Of a DNA stretch of 64,000 nt, positions 10,906-23,600 are shown in pieces; the first letter of the stretch is position 1, and each line of letters starts with the position of its first letter. The stretch spans positions 16,260,922-16,324,921 of the forward strand of contig CM030711.1 in the NCBI GenBank assembly GCA_017979445.1. The letters run 5' to 3'. The translations under genes and the position numbers were made by a program. This DNA is from Akebia trifoliata. Lineage: Eukaryota; Streptophyta; Magnoliopsida; Ranunculales; Lardizabalaceae. The notes under the pieces are model-generated. The model did not search any database. It worked only from the letters and a program-made list of their open reading frames with translations, and was not told where the DNA came from.

Positions 10906-12466
10906 ACTGGCATAGAAATGAATGAATTTTGGGAAAGAATGAATGAATTTGGAGAAGATTGATTAAAATGAATAAATTTGGAAGATAATGAATCTGGAAG
11001 AGAATGATCGAATCTAAGAATGAATGGATCTGGAAAAGAATCTGGGAACGAAAGAATGTCATATCTCCTACTCTAGGTAAATGAGTTATTAGTTAATTTC
11101 TAGGCACAGTCAAATGTGAGATCCGAAGTGCTTTTGTTTGAACTTCAATGTTTTATCCAAAAGTTTTATGAATTTAGAACCTGAGTTTTTATTTCTTTTG
11201 AACCTCAAGGGTTTTTCGAAAAATTGTTATCAAAAGGGTAACCTTAGTTTGGGGTTCTCATTTTCTTTTAGGATTAACATTGCTCAAAAATAAAATGCCC
11301 CTAGTTTGACAATAAACATGGCATTAAAAATAATTGAACACATCATGCAAAAATTAAAAAAAATGCCCCTAATATAAGGGGGGAAACTACATATTTAGAG
11401 GAAAAATAAAATGCCCCTTGTATGAAGGTTTGAAATATCTGATTACCACAAGCGCAATAAAGATCAACTTTTAATTTTGATTGATTTTATTGAAGATTTT
11501 GAGTCAGACTCAAGAAAACAAAATATTTCCTTTTGAGACTCATCATAGAATTCACCCTTCTCTCCCATTGTTTACTTGGAGAAGTAAAATTTTCAGATCG
11601 ATCGTAGACAATACTCGTGGCTTCCGAGTCTGTGCCTGATTTAAGTTAAGTATTAAACTTGATTATTCGAACTTCTGATGTTTCAGCTCGGATCGCTCTT
11701 AGTTTTTAACTCCCCCAGAGATTTTTTCTAGTTTTATTTGTTACTTTAAATTTTGCCTAGATTGCCCTTTCAGGTTTTCAAACTAGCAAGCATGTTCTAG
11801 CTCTTGCCTAGATTGCCTTTTCAGGTTTTCAAACTAGCGAGCTTTCTTTTTTTCCTTTACTCTGATTGTTGCTAAAGTTGTCCTTTTGGATTTTCAACCT
11901 TGCGAACTTGCCTTAATTTTTGCTTAAGTCGCCCTTTTCGGGTTTTCAACATAACAGCATTTTTTTTTCATTTTTTTATTTTCTTCCTTATGGAATTGCT
12001 GTCTGATTATGCTTTGCTATCTTTCTTGACTTGTTGCACGATACATATGAGGACTTTTATAGGTAAGCTTAGGACTGGGTATAAAAAAGAAGGGGATTTT
12101 GAGGCTCAAAAACCCGAATGCCCCTTGTGTGACATTTCTTTTATTTTACTTTGAATTTTATTCCCCATTTTGAAGATATTTCTTTTTTTCTTTTGAATTT
12201 TTTCTAGATTTATTTTGATGTGTGGGGAAATAGATTTTTTATATTTTGATGTGGTCGAGCCTGAAGTAACTTCTCAAGTTGTCTACGTACCCCAGAATTT
12301 TGGGATCAGACCAAAACGTAGTTCGAATCTTCCCTCGCCTAGGTTAGGTGATTGGGCTGAGAAAGAAAAAGGCTTGATTTTTCTTTTTGAAAAGGCTTCA
12401 AAGGGGTTGAGAAAAGATATATTGAAGTGGGTAATAGGAGAATTGATTTGACCAAAGATGGCCTCC
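10906..12466. other. 3' non-coding region of element 1
   Basis: It lies between integrase and the polypurine tract, where the other Tat-like elements here carry an antisense gene, but I could not recognise one. It includes a degenerate repeat at about 11750-11955 (GCCTAGATTGCCCTTTCAGG, then TTTTCAAACTAGCGAGC, period about 70 bp). The short + strand frames at 11900-12154 and 12215-12451 match nothing I know. Confidence 0.5.
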
Positions 12467-13560
12467 TTAAATGTAGTACCGTTTGATTTGATCAATGTTG
12501 GTTGATTCTGGTAATTCGATTCCATCATGATCTTGAAGCCTGACAGGTTTTCTTGGTAATATTTCCTTGATGATGAACGGACCTCCCCAATTTGGTTTGA
12601 ACTTCCTTCTAAGGTCAAAAATAGGTGCCCAATTCTCTTTGAGTATTAAATCCCCGAGTTATAAGTGACGGGCCTTGATATTTTTGTCAAACGCACAGGC
12701 GGCTCTTCTTTGATAAGTTTGCACGTGATACAAAGCTCTTAGTCGTTTTTCTTCGATCAAATTTAATTTTTCATACCATTGACGAACCTAATCTGCTTCT
12801 GACAACTGACTTTCCAACAAGACCCAGAGAGACGAAATTTCCATTTCAACTGGTAAGATTGCTTCCATGGCATACACTAAGGAGTAGGAAGTAGCTCCAG
12901 TAGAAGATCGAATTGAAGTTCAATATGCTCATAGTGCAAATGACAATTTTTCTGACCAATCTCGATGTGATTGACATATTTTCCTGATGATAGTCTTAAG
13001 ATTCTTATTAGCTGCTTTGACTGCTCCATTAGTCTGAGGACGATAAGGAGATGATTTTTGGTATGAGATTTTGAACTTTGATCATAATGTAATAACCTCA
13101 GCTTTGAAGTGTGACCCGTTATCAGAAATCAACTCCGAAGGTACCCCGTATCGATTGATGATGTTTGTTTGGATAAACTTTGCAACTCGAGACGCAGTGA
13201 GGATAGCATAAGAGGCAACTTCGACCCACTTAGTAAAATAATCGATAGCAACTAGAATGTATTCATGCCCGTTTGATACCTTCGGTGATATTTTACCAAT
13301 AATGTCAATTCCCCAAACTGAGAATGACCACGGTGAAGTCAGACCAACTAATTGAGATGGTGGCACATGTATAAGGTTCACATGTATTTGGCATTTATGA
13401 CAGGTCTTGACCATGTGGTGACAATCTGTTTCCATCGTGGGCCAGTAGTACCCTTATTTCATAATTTTCATAGCTAATATTTTCCCACTCATGTGAGGGC
13501 CACATTCTCCTGAATGTAGTTCAACCATTATCTGTTCAGCTTGATCTTCATCAACACACG
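12467..13560 (-). pseudogene. Integrase of element 1
   Basis: A near full-length gypsy integrase. In sense order: a zinc-binding N terminus (GPHMSG..., then CHHMVKTCHKCQIH), the core with PWSFSVWGIDIIG (first Asp), VAIDYFTKWVE and SDNGSHFKAE (second Asp). A stop and a frame change follow at about 13080, then a C-terminal tail with KPNWGGPFII and IKRYYI before a TAA at 12467-12469. An in-frame stop precedes GYYWPT at the N-terminal end. It cannot act without suppression or repair. It follows the second RNase H in the same frame, as in an intact polyprotein. Confidence 0.85.
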
Positions 13561-13599
13561 ACAAATGAATTCCATCATAAGACCTTTTGTATAAAGTTC

Positions 13600-14210
13600 C
13601 TGCGTACAAGATGAATTGAGATGCTAATCTTAGTAGGGTTTGTCGTTCCTACCGTGATGCTTCTTCTAGGAATTCTTATTTTTCCAACACTCTCTTTATA
13701 TCTGTGTACCATGGCTTCTCATCAGGTAGTCGAGTAGTAATATTGATCTGAAGGCAATATGCAGGTTTGTCTTTGACTTCGACAGTAATCGGCCTCAATT
13801 CCATGCTAGGGGGCAAATGGATCATTGAAGATAGAGTGGCTAAAGAGTCAGCAAATCTGTTATCTTCCCTTTACAAGTGTTGGAACAAGATAGCTTTAAA
13901 CTTACTCACTAAGTTTAGCAGATACTCATGATAAGATTTCAACTTTTCATCCTTAGTCTTCCATTCTTCCAATGACTGATGAATGACCAAGGTTGAATCC
14001 CTAAAAACTTCAATTTCTGTAATGCCCAGGTTTAAAGTGGCTTCGAGCCCCGCGATGCATGCCTCATATTCAGTTGTGTTATTGGTGTTAGAAAAAACTA
14101 ACTTAATGACGATCGAAATGTGGCATCCTTTTGGAGAAAACAGGACTGCCCCTATTCCATACCTATTCTGATTGGTGGCTCCATCAAAGTACAACTACCA
14201 TGTTTGGTTC
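13600..14210 (-). pseudogene. Second (archaeal-type) RNase H of element 1
   Basis: The motifs YFDGATNQNRYGIGAVLFSP, NNTTEYEACIAGL and EVFRDSTLVIHQS match the aRNH domain added to Tat-lineage polyproteins between the original RNase H and integrase. The catalytic acidic residues (D in FDG, E in EYE, D in RDS) are present. The frame is stopped at about 13870 and continues as a degraded ADALA-like and PAYCLQI.. linker. A TAG lies just upstream (W-stop-LYFDG). Confidence 0.8.
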
Positions 14211-14353
14211 TACGATTTTTCTTCAACATGCAAGATGTTCTTATCTGGGAATTGATAAACATGCCTTATTCCTTCTACTATAGGGTGAACTGCCAAGTAT
14301 TCTTCCACAGCTCTCCCCTTGATAGATTTATATGTAACATTCGTGATGTCAAA

Positions 14354-15660
14354 CTATGATAACAACAATAACCATCGCGCGGTTCTCCCTGTCAACGCCA
14401 ATTTCTCGAAGAGATACTTGAGAGGATCCATCCGAGATAACAGGATAATTGAATGAGATAGCATATAGTACCGGAGTCTCTGAGTAGCCCATACCAGTGC
14501 TAAGCAAGTTTTTTTGAGGGCCGAATACTTTCGTTCATACTCTAACATCTTTTTGATGATGTAGTATATAGCCCTTTCTTTACGAGTATCTTTATCATAC
14601 TGTGCAAGCATGCATCCCATAGCTTCTTCTGTGACTGACAGATAAAGAAGAAGTGGTTCACCTGGTATAGGTGGAACCAAAATAGGTGAGTTCAAGAGAT
14701 ACTCTTTGACTTGGTTGAAAATCTTTTAACATTGCTCATTCCAAACTATTGGTTCATTCTTCTTGAGAAGCTTGAAAATATGTTCGTAGACGTTAGTGAG
14801 TTGAGCGACAAATCTGCTGACATATTGGATTCTACCCAAAAAACCTCGAATTTGCTTTTCAGTCTCAGGCGGTGGCATCTCTTGGATAGCTTTAATCTTC
14901 ACAGGGTTTACTTTGATCCCTCTTTGACTGACCACGAATCCCAAAATTTTTCCAAAAGTTACTCCAAATACGTATTTTTGCGGGTTGAGGCGGAGTTGGT
15001 ACTTTTGAATCCTTGTGAGAAATTTTTCGAATGCAGCAACGTGCCCCAGTCGTTCCTTGGATTTGACTATCATATCATCTACATAGACTTCGACTTCCTT
15101 GTGTATCATGTCATGTAGTAAAGTCATGGCCGCTCTTTGATAGGTGGCTCCAGCGTTCTTCAAACTAAAAGACATTGCCTTATAGTAAAAAGTTCCCTAC
15201 TGTGTGATGAACGACATTTTTTTCATATCTCGAAGATCCATTTTTATCTGATTGTACGCCAAAAAACCATCTATGAAGGACAATAAAGCGTGCCCTGCTG
15301 TACTATCTTCTAGAACATCTATGTGTGGTAAAGCAAAACTATTTTTCGGGCTTGCCTTGTTTAGATCTCTAAAGTTCACGCACATTCTGACTTTTCCATC
15401 TTTTTTTGGGCACCGGGACGACATTGGCAATCCACTCAGGGTATTCTAGTACTTCCAAAAATCCAGTGTTAATCTGCTTCGTAACTTCTTCTTTAATTCT
15501 CAGAGTCCATTCTGGTTTCATACGTCGAAGTTTCTGTTTGATTGGTCTGGCATCAGGATATAACGGAATTCGATGTTGAATAATGTCTGTGCTTACTCCC
15601 GGCATATCCTCGTAAGACTACGCGAATACGTCTTTGACTTTCTGAGCAAGTCTACTATTC
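14354..15660 (-). pseudogene. Reverse transcriptase and RNase H of element 1
   Basis: RT copies element RNA into cDNA. Motifs in order: a DVFA-stop-SYEDMPGV entry, PIKQKLRRMKPEW, YPEWIANVVPVPKK, a one-base shift at about 15400, then VRMCVNFRDLNKASPK, LPHIDVLEDSTAG, LSFIDGFLAYNQIKM, LKNAGATYQRA and the catalytic YVDDMIVKS at about 15080. The thumb and RNase H follow (LGFVVSQRGI, PPIPGEPLLLYLSV, ERKYSALKKTCLALVWA). Stops occur after SFITQ, after NEQC and at 14354. The catalytic YVDD box itself is intact. Confidence 0.9.
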
Positions 15661-16489
15661 ATTTGCGTTCATCGGGAGATAAAGTGATCCCAATCTGAAT
15701 CTCTTGAGGACTTTATTTTGCTTCGAGGTTGACAACCTCTATTTCCTCTATTAAAGGTTGAGCCTGACGTTCATCTTCTTGTTCAAGTAATTTAATTATT
15801 TTAGGGGGAGGTTCTTCATCAGAAGAGTCTCCCTCCGAAGCCAGATTATTAGTTAAATTATTATTGCGTTCGGGGTAATCAAAAATTTCTTTCATTTCAT
15901 TAAAAAGAGATGGGGTAACATGACTCATTGCAGACTTGACAGACTCGCTTGACTCAGTAGGAAAAACAGACTTACTAGCAATAATAGACTCAGCAGAAAT
16001 AACTAACTTACTTGACTCAACAGAAATAAATGACTCATCCGGCATTTCAGACTGAACAGGACTAATGGGACTGACAAACCCAGCCTTGACGTGCAACACA
16101 AGATTAATTACATGATAGTTAGAGAGACGCCCAACAGTGGGTTTGATTACAGACTGAGGATTTAGAATCCTCTTTTCAACTGACAATACTAGGACACTGT
16201 GATCTTCAATGAATAGCTTATCAATATTGAGGAAGTCCAGATCGAGCTGCCATTCTTCAACTTCTGTGCTTGCTTCATTTGCAGGCCATTCCATGCCAAA
16301 GAAGATTTCAAACCCCGACAGACGAGTACCTGTGATGTGATCAATGAACGGCTCTGGGAACCCACAATAACGGAAGTCTTCTCCTTCTTTCACAAAATAG
16401 CCATTAAGGGTCTTACGATAGGGCTTCATTTTAATGAGATCCGTGGTGCGCCTTTGCCTTTTTGCAATTGTCTTGTCCTGCTTTGTCTT
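15661..16489 (-). pseudogene. Protease-RT linker of element 1
   Basis: A 238-codon open stretch (16429-15713) in the frame of the preceding protease ORF. It begins MKPYRKTLNGYFVKEGEDFRY and ends in an acidic segment (SDEEPPPKIIKLLEQEDERQ). It is Ser/Glu-rich in the middle and has no catalytic motif I recognise. The corresponding segment in Ogre-type elements is a spacer and can hold an intron; I see no convincing splice pair. It is separated from protease by a TAG at 16490 and from RT by several stops. Confidence 0.6.
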
Positions 16490-17584
16490 CTAGTATTGGG
16501 CCCAATCTTCCTTAGTAGGCTTATATCCTAGTCCGAATGTGCCAATGACTTCTTTAATCACTGGTGCCTCTTTAATACCTTGTTGTTTGCGACCTAGGTC
16601 CATACCAGGGAAAAATCTCATTTTTTTGAACATATTGGCCATATAGCAGTTAGAAGTGTTCTCAATAGGAAAATATTTTTTCACCGAGTGATCCCATTGA
16701 ACTGAGCAGATCTTTTCAAATTCAAACCCGCTAAGTTCTATTCCCTGTTGTTCTGGCTGAATCTCAAGCAGTGGCTCATTCTTGGCCTCAGTACTGTTTA
16801 CGATTCCTACAATTTCAGCATCTCCATGAAGAGTAATCACTAGCCCATCCTTGATAAACTTGACATTCTGGTATAACGTGGAAGGGATGGTTTTTATCTG
16901 GTGTAACCATGGTTTTCCTAACAGTAAATTGAAAGAAGACTGGATATCAATAACCTGAAATTCCATAGGAAATTCAGCTATGCCTATGGATAATCGAAGT
17001 TGCAAAATTCCCAGTACATCCCTCTTGGTGTTATCATAGGCCCTGACACCTTGATTAGTAGGTTTGAGATCTTCAGCCTTAAACCCGAGACAAGTAGCAA
17101 TCTTCAGAGGGCAAACATTCAGTGCACTCCCGTTATCAATCAAAATCAGAGGTACCTTCATCCCATTGCAGTCAACTGTGATGTGCAACGACTTAGTGTG
17201 GTTTGCCCCTTCTTTTGGGAGATCTGAGTCCGAGAAGGATAGGATATTCTCCATGTAAGTTGCCCCTACTATACTGGCCAGCTGATCTGGAGAAGTATCA
17301 AGGGAAACTTGGGCTGTGTTTAGTGTTTTGAGAACATCCTCCCTATGAGCAGTGGAAGCCATGAGTAAATCCCATACTGAGATATTGGCCCTTGATTTCT
17401 TCAACTGCTTGATCATAGAGTTATCTTCTTTGATGTTTTCTTTGATGGGATCTTCTCCTTCTTTCCTTGCCAAGGCTGTAGGATTATCAACACAGAGTTC
17501 TTGAGGCTTAAAAACTCTTCCTCCTCGAGTCATATGTCTAACTTCATCACAAGAGAGGAAGAAAAACTCATCTTCTTCAGTCAA
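16490..17584 (-). pseudogene. Aspartic protease of element 1
   Basis: The retroviral-type protease cleaves Gag and Pol. The 364-codon open stretch has an N-terminal linker (TEEDEFFFLS..), then the active site ILIDNGSALNVCPL (Asp in DNGS) at about residue 150, and the flap/core region FPMEFQVIDIQSSFNLLLGKPW, typical of plant gypsy proteases. It is open throughout but sealed off by in-frame TAGs at both ends: after DPY (gag side) and after DWAQY. The gag-side stop recurs at the equivalent position in copies A and B, so it may be ancestral rather than decay. Confidence 0.85.
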
Positions 17585-19224
17585 CTAGTATGGATCTTCA
17601 TTTGTCAAAGATACAGGACTTTTCAGGTTCATTTGAGCCAACAGGTAACTATTGAATGCGGGACTACTGTAGCGAGGCAGGGATAAACAATACGTATCAT
17701 CCGAGGTTAGATCAAATGGTTCATAGATCGTAGTGAAAACCTCATCAGTAAAAGTTATCCCGGCAATGGGGTAACTAAGCGGTTTGACTTGGATTAGATG
17801 GATAAGAGAGACGGGATCTAATGGCAATAGGGTGTGAGAAACCATGTTCAGGGTTGTTGGAGGTTGATAGGCAGGTAGAGGATTAGTAGTGACATTTGGT
17901 GGGCTAGGGATTGTGATCTTTTTGTTGTCAATAAGATTTTGAATGGCATGACGCAAGGTGATACATCAATCCATGTGATGGCCAGGATTTTGATGAAATT
18001 CGTAGAATAAGTTATGGTTGTTTCCGATTGGCAAGAGATTTGGTAAAGCCGGGGTTGAATCGGGGTAAGCAACCCTTTTTTCAATAATTTTTGCAAAGCT
18101 ACGGTATGGGTTATCCCTAAATTGGTAAATTAGCACGGAGTTCGAGGTTGACTTGGGTGAACCTGGTTATTAGTCCGGACTGGGGGTTGAGCTGGGATAG
18201 CTGACGTGTTGGCTATGTAGATATGGTTGGTACTAGATTTGGGAACATAGGGTTTCTTCGGCTTGTTATCTAAGGGGTTAGAAAGAACTCCAGAGGCAAA
18301 TGCATCCTCGAGTTGGCTTCTGACTTGTAACAAGGACTCAAAAGTAGGGAGATATTGGGCAACTAGGTGCTGAGCATATCCTTGTGAGAGGTTCTTTAGG
18401 ATAATTGCTACTTGTTCCTTTTCTGAAGATCTATCCCACATTTGGGCAGTCTTGGCCCTCCAGCGACCAATGAAATCAGTGAATGTCTCCCTATTTTTCT
18501 GTTTAGTTACTTCCAAATCCCTTCTTGAAGTCAATATCTTGGTACTGTACTTATACTGATACCAGAAGACCTTTGACATGCTCTCCCAGGTACCCACAGT
18601 AATTGGATCTTGAGACATTAGCCAACGTAGTGCTGATCCTGATAAAGTTCTCTGAAATAACAACGTCATCTGTTCGTCGCTGAGCCCCATAATGCGCATG
18701 TTGGTAACATATACCTTAAGGTGTGTTTTTGCACACCCTGTACTACTAAACTTGTCCATTTCCGGCATTACAAACTTCTCTAGCAGATGAATTCTAAGGA
18801 CACGGTTCAAAGCTTCAACGCCTACTGCGATTTCATCGATGCCCTTTATACTCTTCATAGCTGACAATAATTGAGACATTCTGTTAGATAATACCGAATT
18901 TTCATCAACATACTCTTCGTCACCGTCGAGTTCGAAAACTTCACGTGGACGTTTCTCTTCTACCTTCTTTTCTTTGGGGTCATCTAGGGGATTACCCATT
19001 GATTCCGAGGTCTATTTTAACACTTCTACTTTGCCTTTTATATTGTTGATATCATTGGCAAAGGTTGCCAAGATCTTACGGATCTCTCTGAACTCAGATT
19101 CTGAAGCCATCTCTACTCGTTGACTTGGTACTGTAGCTCGTTCTAACCGACTAGACTTACGACTCCAACTAAGAGGTGGACACTTGAGTTTGGGCGCAAT
19201 GATAATCCTATATGACCCCATCAA
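17585..19224 (-). pseudogene. gag of element 1
   Basis: Gag forms the particle that packages element RNA. From 19224 the frame gives a charged N terminus (EFREIRKILATFANDINNI), a stop at 19012, then the retrotransposon gag domain (MDKFSSTGCAKTHLKVYVTN, ALRWLMSQDP, WESMSKVFWYQYKYS, FTDFIGRWRAKTAQM). A proline-rich tail follows. A frame change near 18100 leads into a zinc-knuckle-like segment, YEFHQNPGHHMDxCITLRHAI, where one Cys is missing. It ends at the TAG before protease. The overall arrangement matches copies A and B. Confidence 0.85.
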
Positions 19225-19509
19225 AGGTAGATTTAGTCAATTTCAGTATTACCCCCTTGATAACATTTTCAGGAATCATTTTATTGAGGTTTGTGCACCA
19301 ATCCATTAATTAATCCATTCACACAATGAACATTCAAAAAGGAAATAAATATTTATTCAAAAGAAAAATAGCTTTATTGAAAATGATTAACAAATAAATG
19401 TTCTTATTAAAACATCTTTCAACAAATTTAACTTGAACTATTTTTACATGGACGTTTGGCTTTGTCTTGATGGTCATCAGGATTGTTGTCAAGCTTGATC
19501 CTCTTGGCT

Positions 19510-20600
19510 CTAACAACTGGCTCTTTGAATTCTGCTAGTCCGTCTGGATACCCTAAGGTGCGTTTGTTCCAAGCCTTCTCAATGAGATGCACTTACTTTT
19601 CAATCAAAGGCTCAAGAGGAAAGAAAGCTATGGGTTGAGGCAAAGAGACCTCTGTAGGTACTTCGTACTGTTCTGGGATCAAATTATGATGGTAAAATGA
19701 TGTTTCTTCTAAACCGATTAGACGGACATAGTAGGATCCTTTGGTTCCTAGAACATGGGGATCAGTCATCCACCAAGGGCATCTTAAACCAATATAACGG
19801 GTAAGGCGAGAGTCTAACCATTTACTCCAAGCCTTGACTGAGTTGTGATGCACTAACAGGTTTCTTTTGGAAAAGTGTTTTTGCCCATACTCGAGGTTTG
19901 AAGGAACATCTACAATTTTTAGATGACCACAAAGTCACATATAAAGTAAGTAGGGACTGCCTTTGAAGTTTTCCCGCTCACCTTTTTTTATGGAACCTAG
20001 ACCTGAGAAAGTTTCAACTAGGATGAGAGGTACTGGGTTGGCTTTCTTTGGGAGTTGAGAGGCTATATCTATGAAGGACTCAGGAATAGTATGGCCATCA
20101 CTATTGGAGGCCAGTATGTATTGGGCTAAGATTCCTAGGCAGAATCGATAGTCTCTAGTGGCTCACCAGGCTTCTGGTTTTACATTGACAAGATGACTGT
20201 TGGAGCGATACGGGCCTAGTAAAGGTACTAAGTCCAATCTCCCATTATGGACTAAGGCCTTGACTTCTTCCTTGGAAATGTTCAGTCCTGTGGCGAGGTC
20301 ACCAGAATATCCGATCTTCAATGAGAGCCTGACTAAAGGTCCTAAAGTGGATATCCCCATGATGCCACAGTAATCCTCGTGAGTGGGGCACAAGTGCATA
20401 TGCCCTATATGAAATATATGAAGATAGGGGTTCATTCGCTTAGCCATAACATGTAACAGGTTTTAGTCTATTTCAAACTCATGGAAGTAAAGAGCACTCC
20501 TCAACATGAATCTCTCAAAATTGATCTTCTCTACAGGGTGTATCCTTATGATGGTTATTTTTATTAACTGGTCGATCGGATTATTGCCTGCGATTAACAT
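19510..20600 (-). pseudogene. Extra sense ORF upstream of gag, DUF7745/PMD-like protein
   Basis: Two open segments (20447-20163 and 19853-19593) in the sense strand ahead of gag, linked by readable but stopped sequence, form one protein. It begins about INFERFMLRSALYFHEFEID, then a stop, then MNPYLHIFHIGHMHLCPTHEDY, the F/W-x-P-x-x-x-x-F-x-F-G..PTxEEY pattern of DUF7745/plant-mobile-domain proteins. Later parts include VHHNSVKAWSKWLDSRL, WWMTDPHVLG and YYVRLIGLEETSFYHHNLIP, and a basic tail. Extra ORFs at this position are known in Ogre elements; their function is unknown. A related protein is encoded antisense at 50539-52139 in copy B. Confidence 0.65.
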
Positions 20601-23600
20601 CCTGGTTTGACACAAAAAGGTATTTTAGTACATTTTCATGGTCCATGTAAAATTACTTTTATTTTTCATTTGAAAAATCCTGTTCTTATGGAAAATATTT
20701 TCTTGAAAATACTTTTTCTTGGAAAATATTTTTTCTAGAGAATACTTCTTTTGGAAAACATTCTTTTCTGAAAAATATTTTCCTTTTGTAAACTATTTTT
20801 CTTCTTTGAAAAATTTGATTTTCATTTTGATTTAAATGGCCTGGTCCATCATGATTGTTGGATCAAAATGGACTGGGTCATTATAAATTATTGCAAACAA
20901 ATGGATTCTTTATTGGGTCGGTGCACCCATTCACATACATTTATCATTCACAAAGTTTCATTCAATGAACAACTCAGAAACACCCACGATAAGTTCGAGT
21001 CGTGACCTACAAGGAAGATTTCTAGACTCTAAGCTTACTACGTGCAATGCATTTTTATCTGGCCACCCTTGCCCAAGTACACCTATATACCTCTCGAGCG
21101 TACTTAATTAGACGGTACGTGGTAACTTGGTTTGATATACCGTATAGGTGATAATCCAAAACTTCAACTCACTTCTCTGAAGTCAAAAACAGCCAGTTTG
21201 ATCCCTAGTTGAGAATTGACACACGATGTTGAGCAAGGGCCCACTTAAAAATCTCTCATCTATAATAGACATAGTCTATCCCCCTCGTACAGTAGGGTAC
21301 AGTGGGGCAGGATCACGCGTAGGCACTGGTTTTGATCAAAAAGTGCAATTGATGTACTTGGATTATCTTTTATATACCTACGGGTACGGGTCAAGAGTTG
21401 TAGCTTTCATAAATGGTTTGGCATCCCATGAGGGGACCGACCACGTACTAGTACTACGTTGGCAGTTGGGACATGTGACTATGTGGCTCACAATAAGTTA
21501 AAGGCTCAGGTCGCTCTAGCCTAGGTGCATCGATATACCTTTCAGAGTCACCTGATCAGACGATACTGATGTCCCAGTTTGATATACCCTAAGGTACGTG
21601 ACTGGAGTTGTGATTTTCATGAATGACGTCGTATCACCGAAGAGACCGGGCCACGCACTAGTGCCACGTTGGCTATATGGGACGTGTAACCGTGCAAAAC
21701 AATAAACGTACATGTGGTGTGTGCAAAACAGGGTGGGGTGTGCCCGGGGCCTTTTTCAAACACATGGGTCCATAGGTCCAATTAAACCATACAAGCTAGG
21801 ATATTAAATCATACAAGTTACATGCATACATTGATCAGAAACATTTTCATATGGTTCAATTTAAGATTTAAACATGCATATCTCCTGCATACATCAGTTA
21901 TGGCAGATCAATCAATGAATATGGCATATAATCATCAATTAGATCCAATCATTGCAATAGGCAAAATTTTGTAATTTTCATGATCCAATCAAGAGTTATT
22001 TTGGGTAATCTAAAATAGTTCGAGACTCCTCAAACATTGAGCCGATGATAGAATCATGGTAGTTGAAGTATGGGCGATGCACCCTTTTTTTTTCAAAAAA
22101 AAAAAACAAATTGGTTTTTATTTTTCCAAGCAAAACACCAAGACCTTTATTTAACAAATTGATGTAAAAAACAAACTTAAAAAAACTATTACTAAAAACA
22201 AATCAAAAACATCGTCCAACACAATTTTATTGACATACCAACCACATGTTTGGGATCAAAAGCACAGAACCTCAATATAATGCCCTGGGTGACAATTGGT
22301 GTGCCAACAAATAAAACCCAATAAATAAAAAAAAAACTTCTTAAAATCAAACTCAAGGCAGCCCGTAAATCAATCATTTATTATTATTATTATTATTTTT
22401 TTATCCTTTTATTCTTTTTACATTTCTGATTTTGTTCTGAAAAAACAATAGAATAAAATAAAATAAACCAAACTATACTTTTGAACACAGAAAACCCCTT
22501 ATCACCATCTTTCAAAACCTTTTGACTTATTCAACAATTGCCATTCAAATTCGTCATCGCGACAATTCACAATCAGTATTACTGCAATAAGCCCAAAATC
22601 AAAATCCCAAAGTTATTTAACAAAGAAGTAATAGTGATAAATTCCGTGCTGATTCCCGACCAAAGAATGGTTCCCTAGTCATGGCTACATGTTCACAGAG
22701 TTTCCTTGTCTGCGATTCATTCATGTTAGAGATTTTACTAAAGAAACAGCTAGTAATAACGGATCGAGCAAGAAAAATGTGTTTCCTCTACTAGATCAGA
22801 ACGAGTAGAGAAGAGTATCTCACAGTCTAATCGAAGAACAGATGAAACTTTTTCTTTTAAAAGATCGAAGTACCATAAAGAAAACTCAAGAAAAATTTGA
22901 ACCGAATCACTACAGGCTTTTAAAACTGTTAAAAAAACAAAATCTTTGATTAAAACCAGTTCTTCATTTCCTTGATTTGCATTTCGGCAACACGGCACTG
23001 CAGGCTTCAAGATCTTTTTTTTTTTTTTTTAAACAATGAGATCTAAGATTCCAAAAGGGTTTCCTTCAGTAGAAAACTCCCCTGTTCCCTTGACTGATCG
23101 AAGATTATTGTAGATAAGGGGGTGTAAGGTTATAAATCGATTGGAATAGAACTTTCAAATCGATAGGGCTTGAGAGGCTAAATCGATTGATTTCTGATTA
23201 GAACCAGTCGGTCCCTATTGAAGACGACTAATTTTGAGTGAATCTGTGGAGGAGCCATCGATTTGAAGCTCCGTGTCTAATCATCGAAAGAAAACGGTAA
23301 TTTTCCTAGATCAGAAACCGATCAAACATCGAACAATCAACGTCGATTGGTTTGAGAGACCAAAACTGGTCATTTTCTGATCTGGTTCAGTTGAAAACGA
23401 TGAGAAGAGAAGTAAAAAAAGGAAGTTTCTTTAAAACAAAGGTGTTTAAAAAAAAAAAAATTTACTCAATGCGCCCCACTCCTATTACCCATCGCTGTTG
23501 CCAACAACACACCGAAATTTTTTTTTCTTAATAATTTTTCTTACTGTCAACGAACAGCACAGTTCTCTTATGAAAACAATTCGATCATAAAAAAAACTGT

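Noticed and set aside
10256..11062. 268-codon open frame with an LPPRVNLDFAQ repeat on the minus strand
   Set aside because: The 33-bp unit is a multiple of three, so several frames on both strands stay open; nothing outside the array supports a protein.
14711..15118. 135-codon + strand ORF over RT of element 1
   Set aside because: Shadow of the RT frame containing YVDD on the minus strand.
22750..23010. 86-codon minus-strand ORF in the leader of element 1
   Set aside because: Isolated, no recognisable motif and no counterpart in copies A or B.
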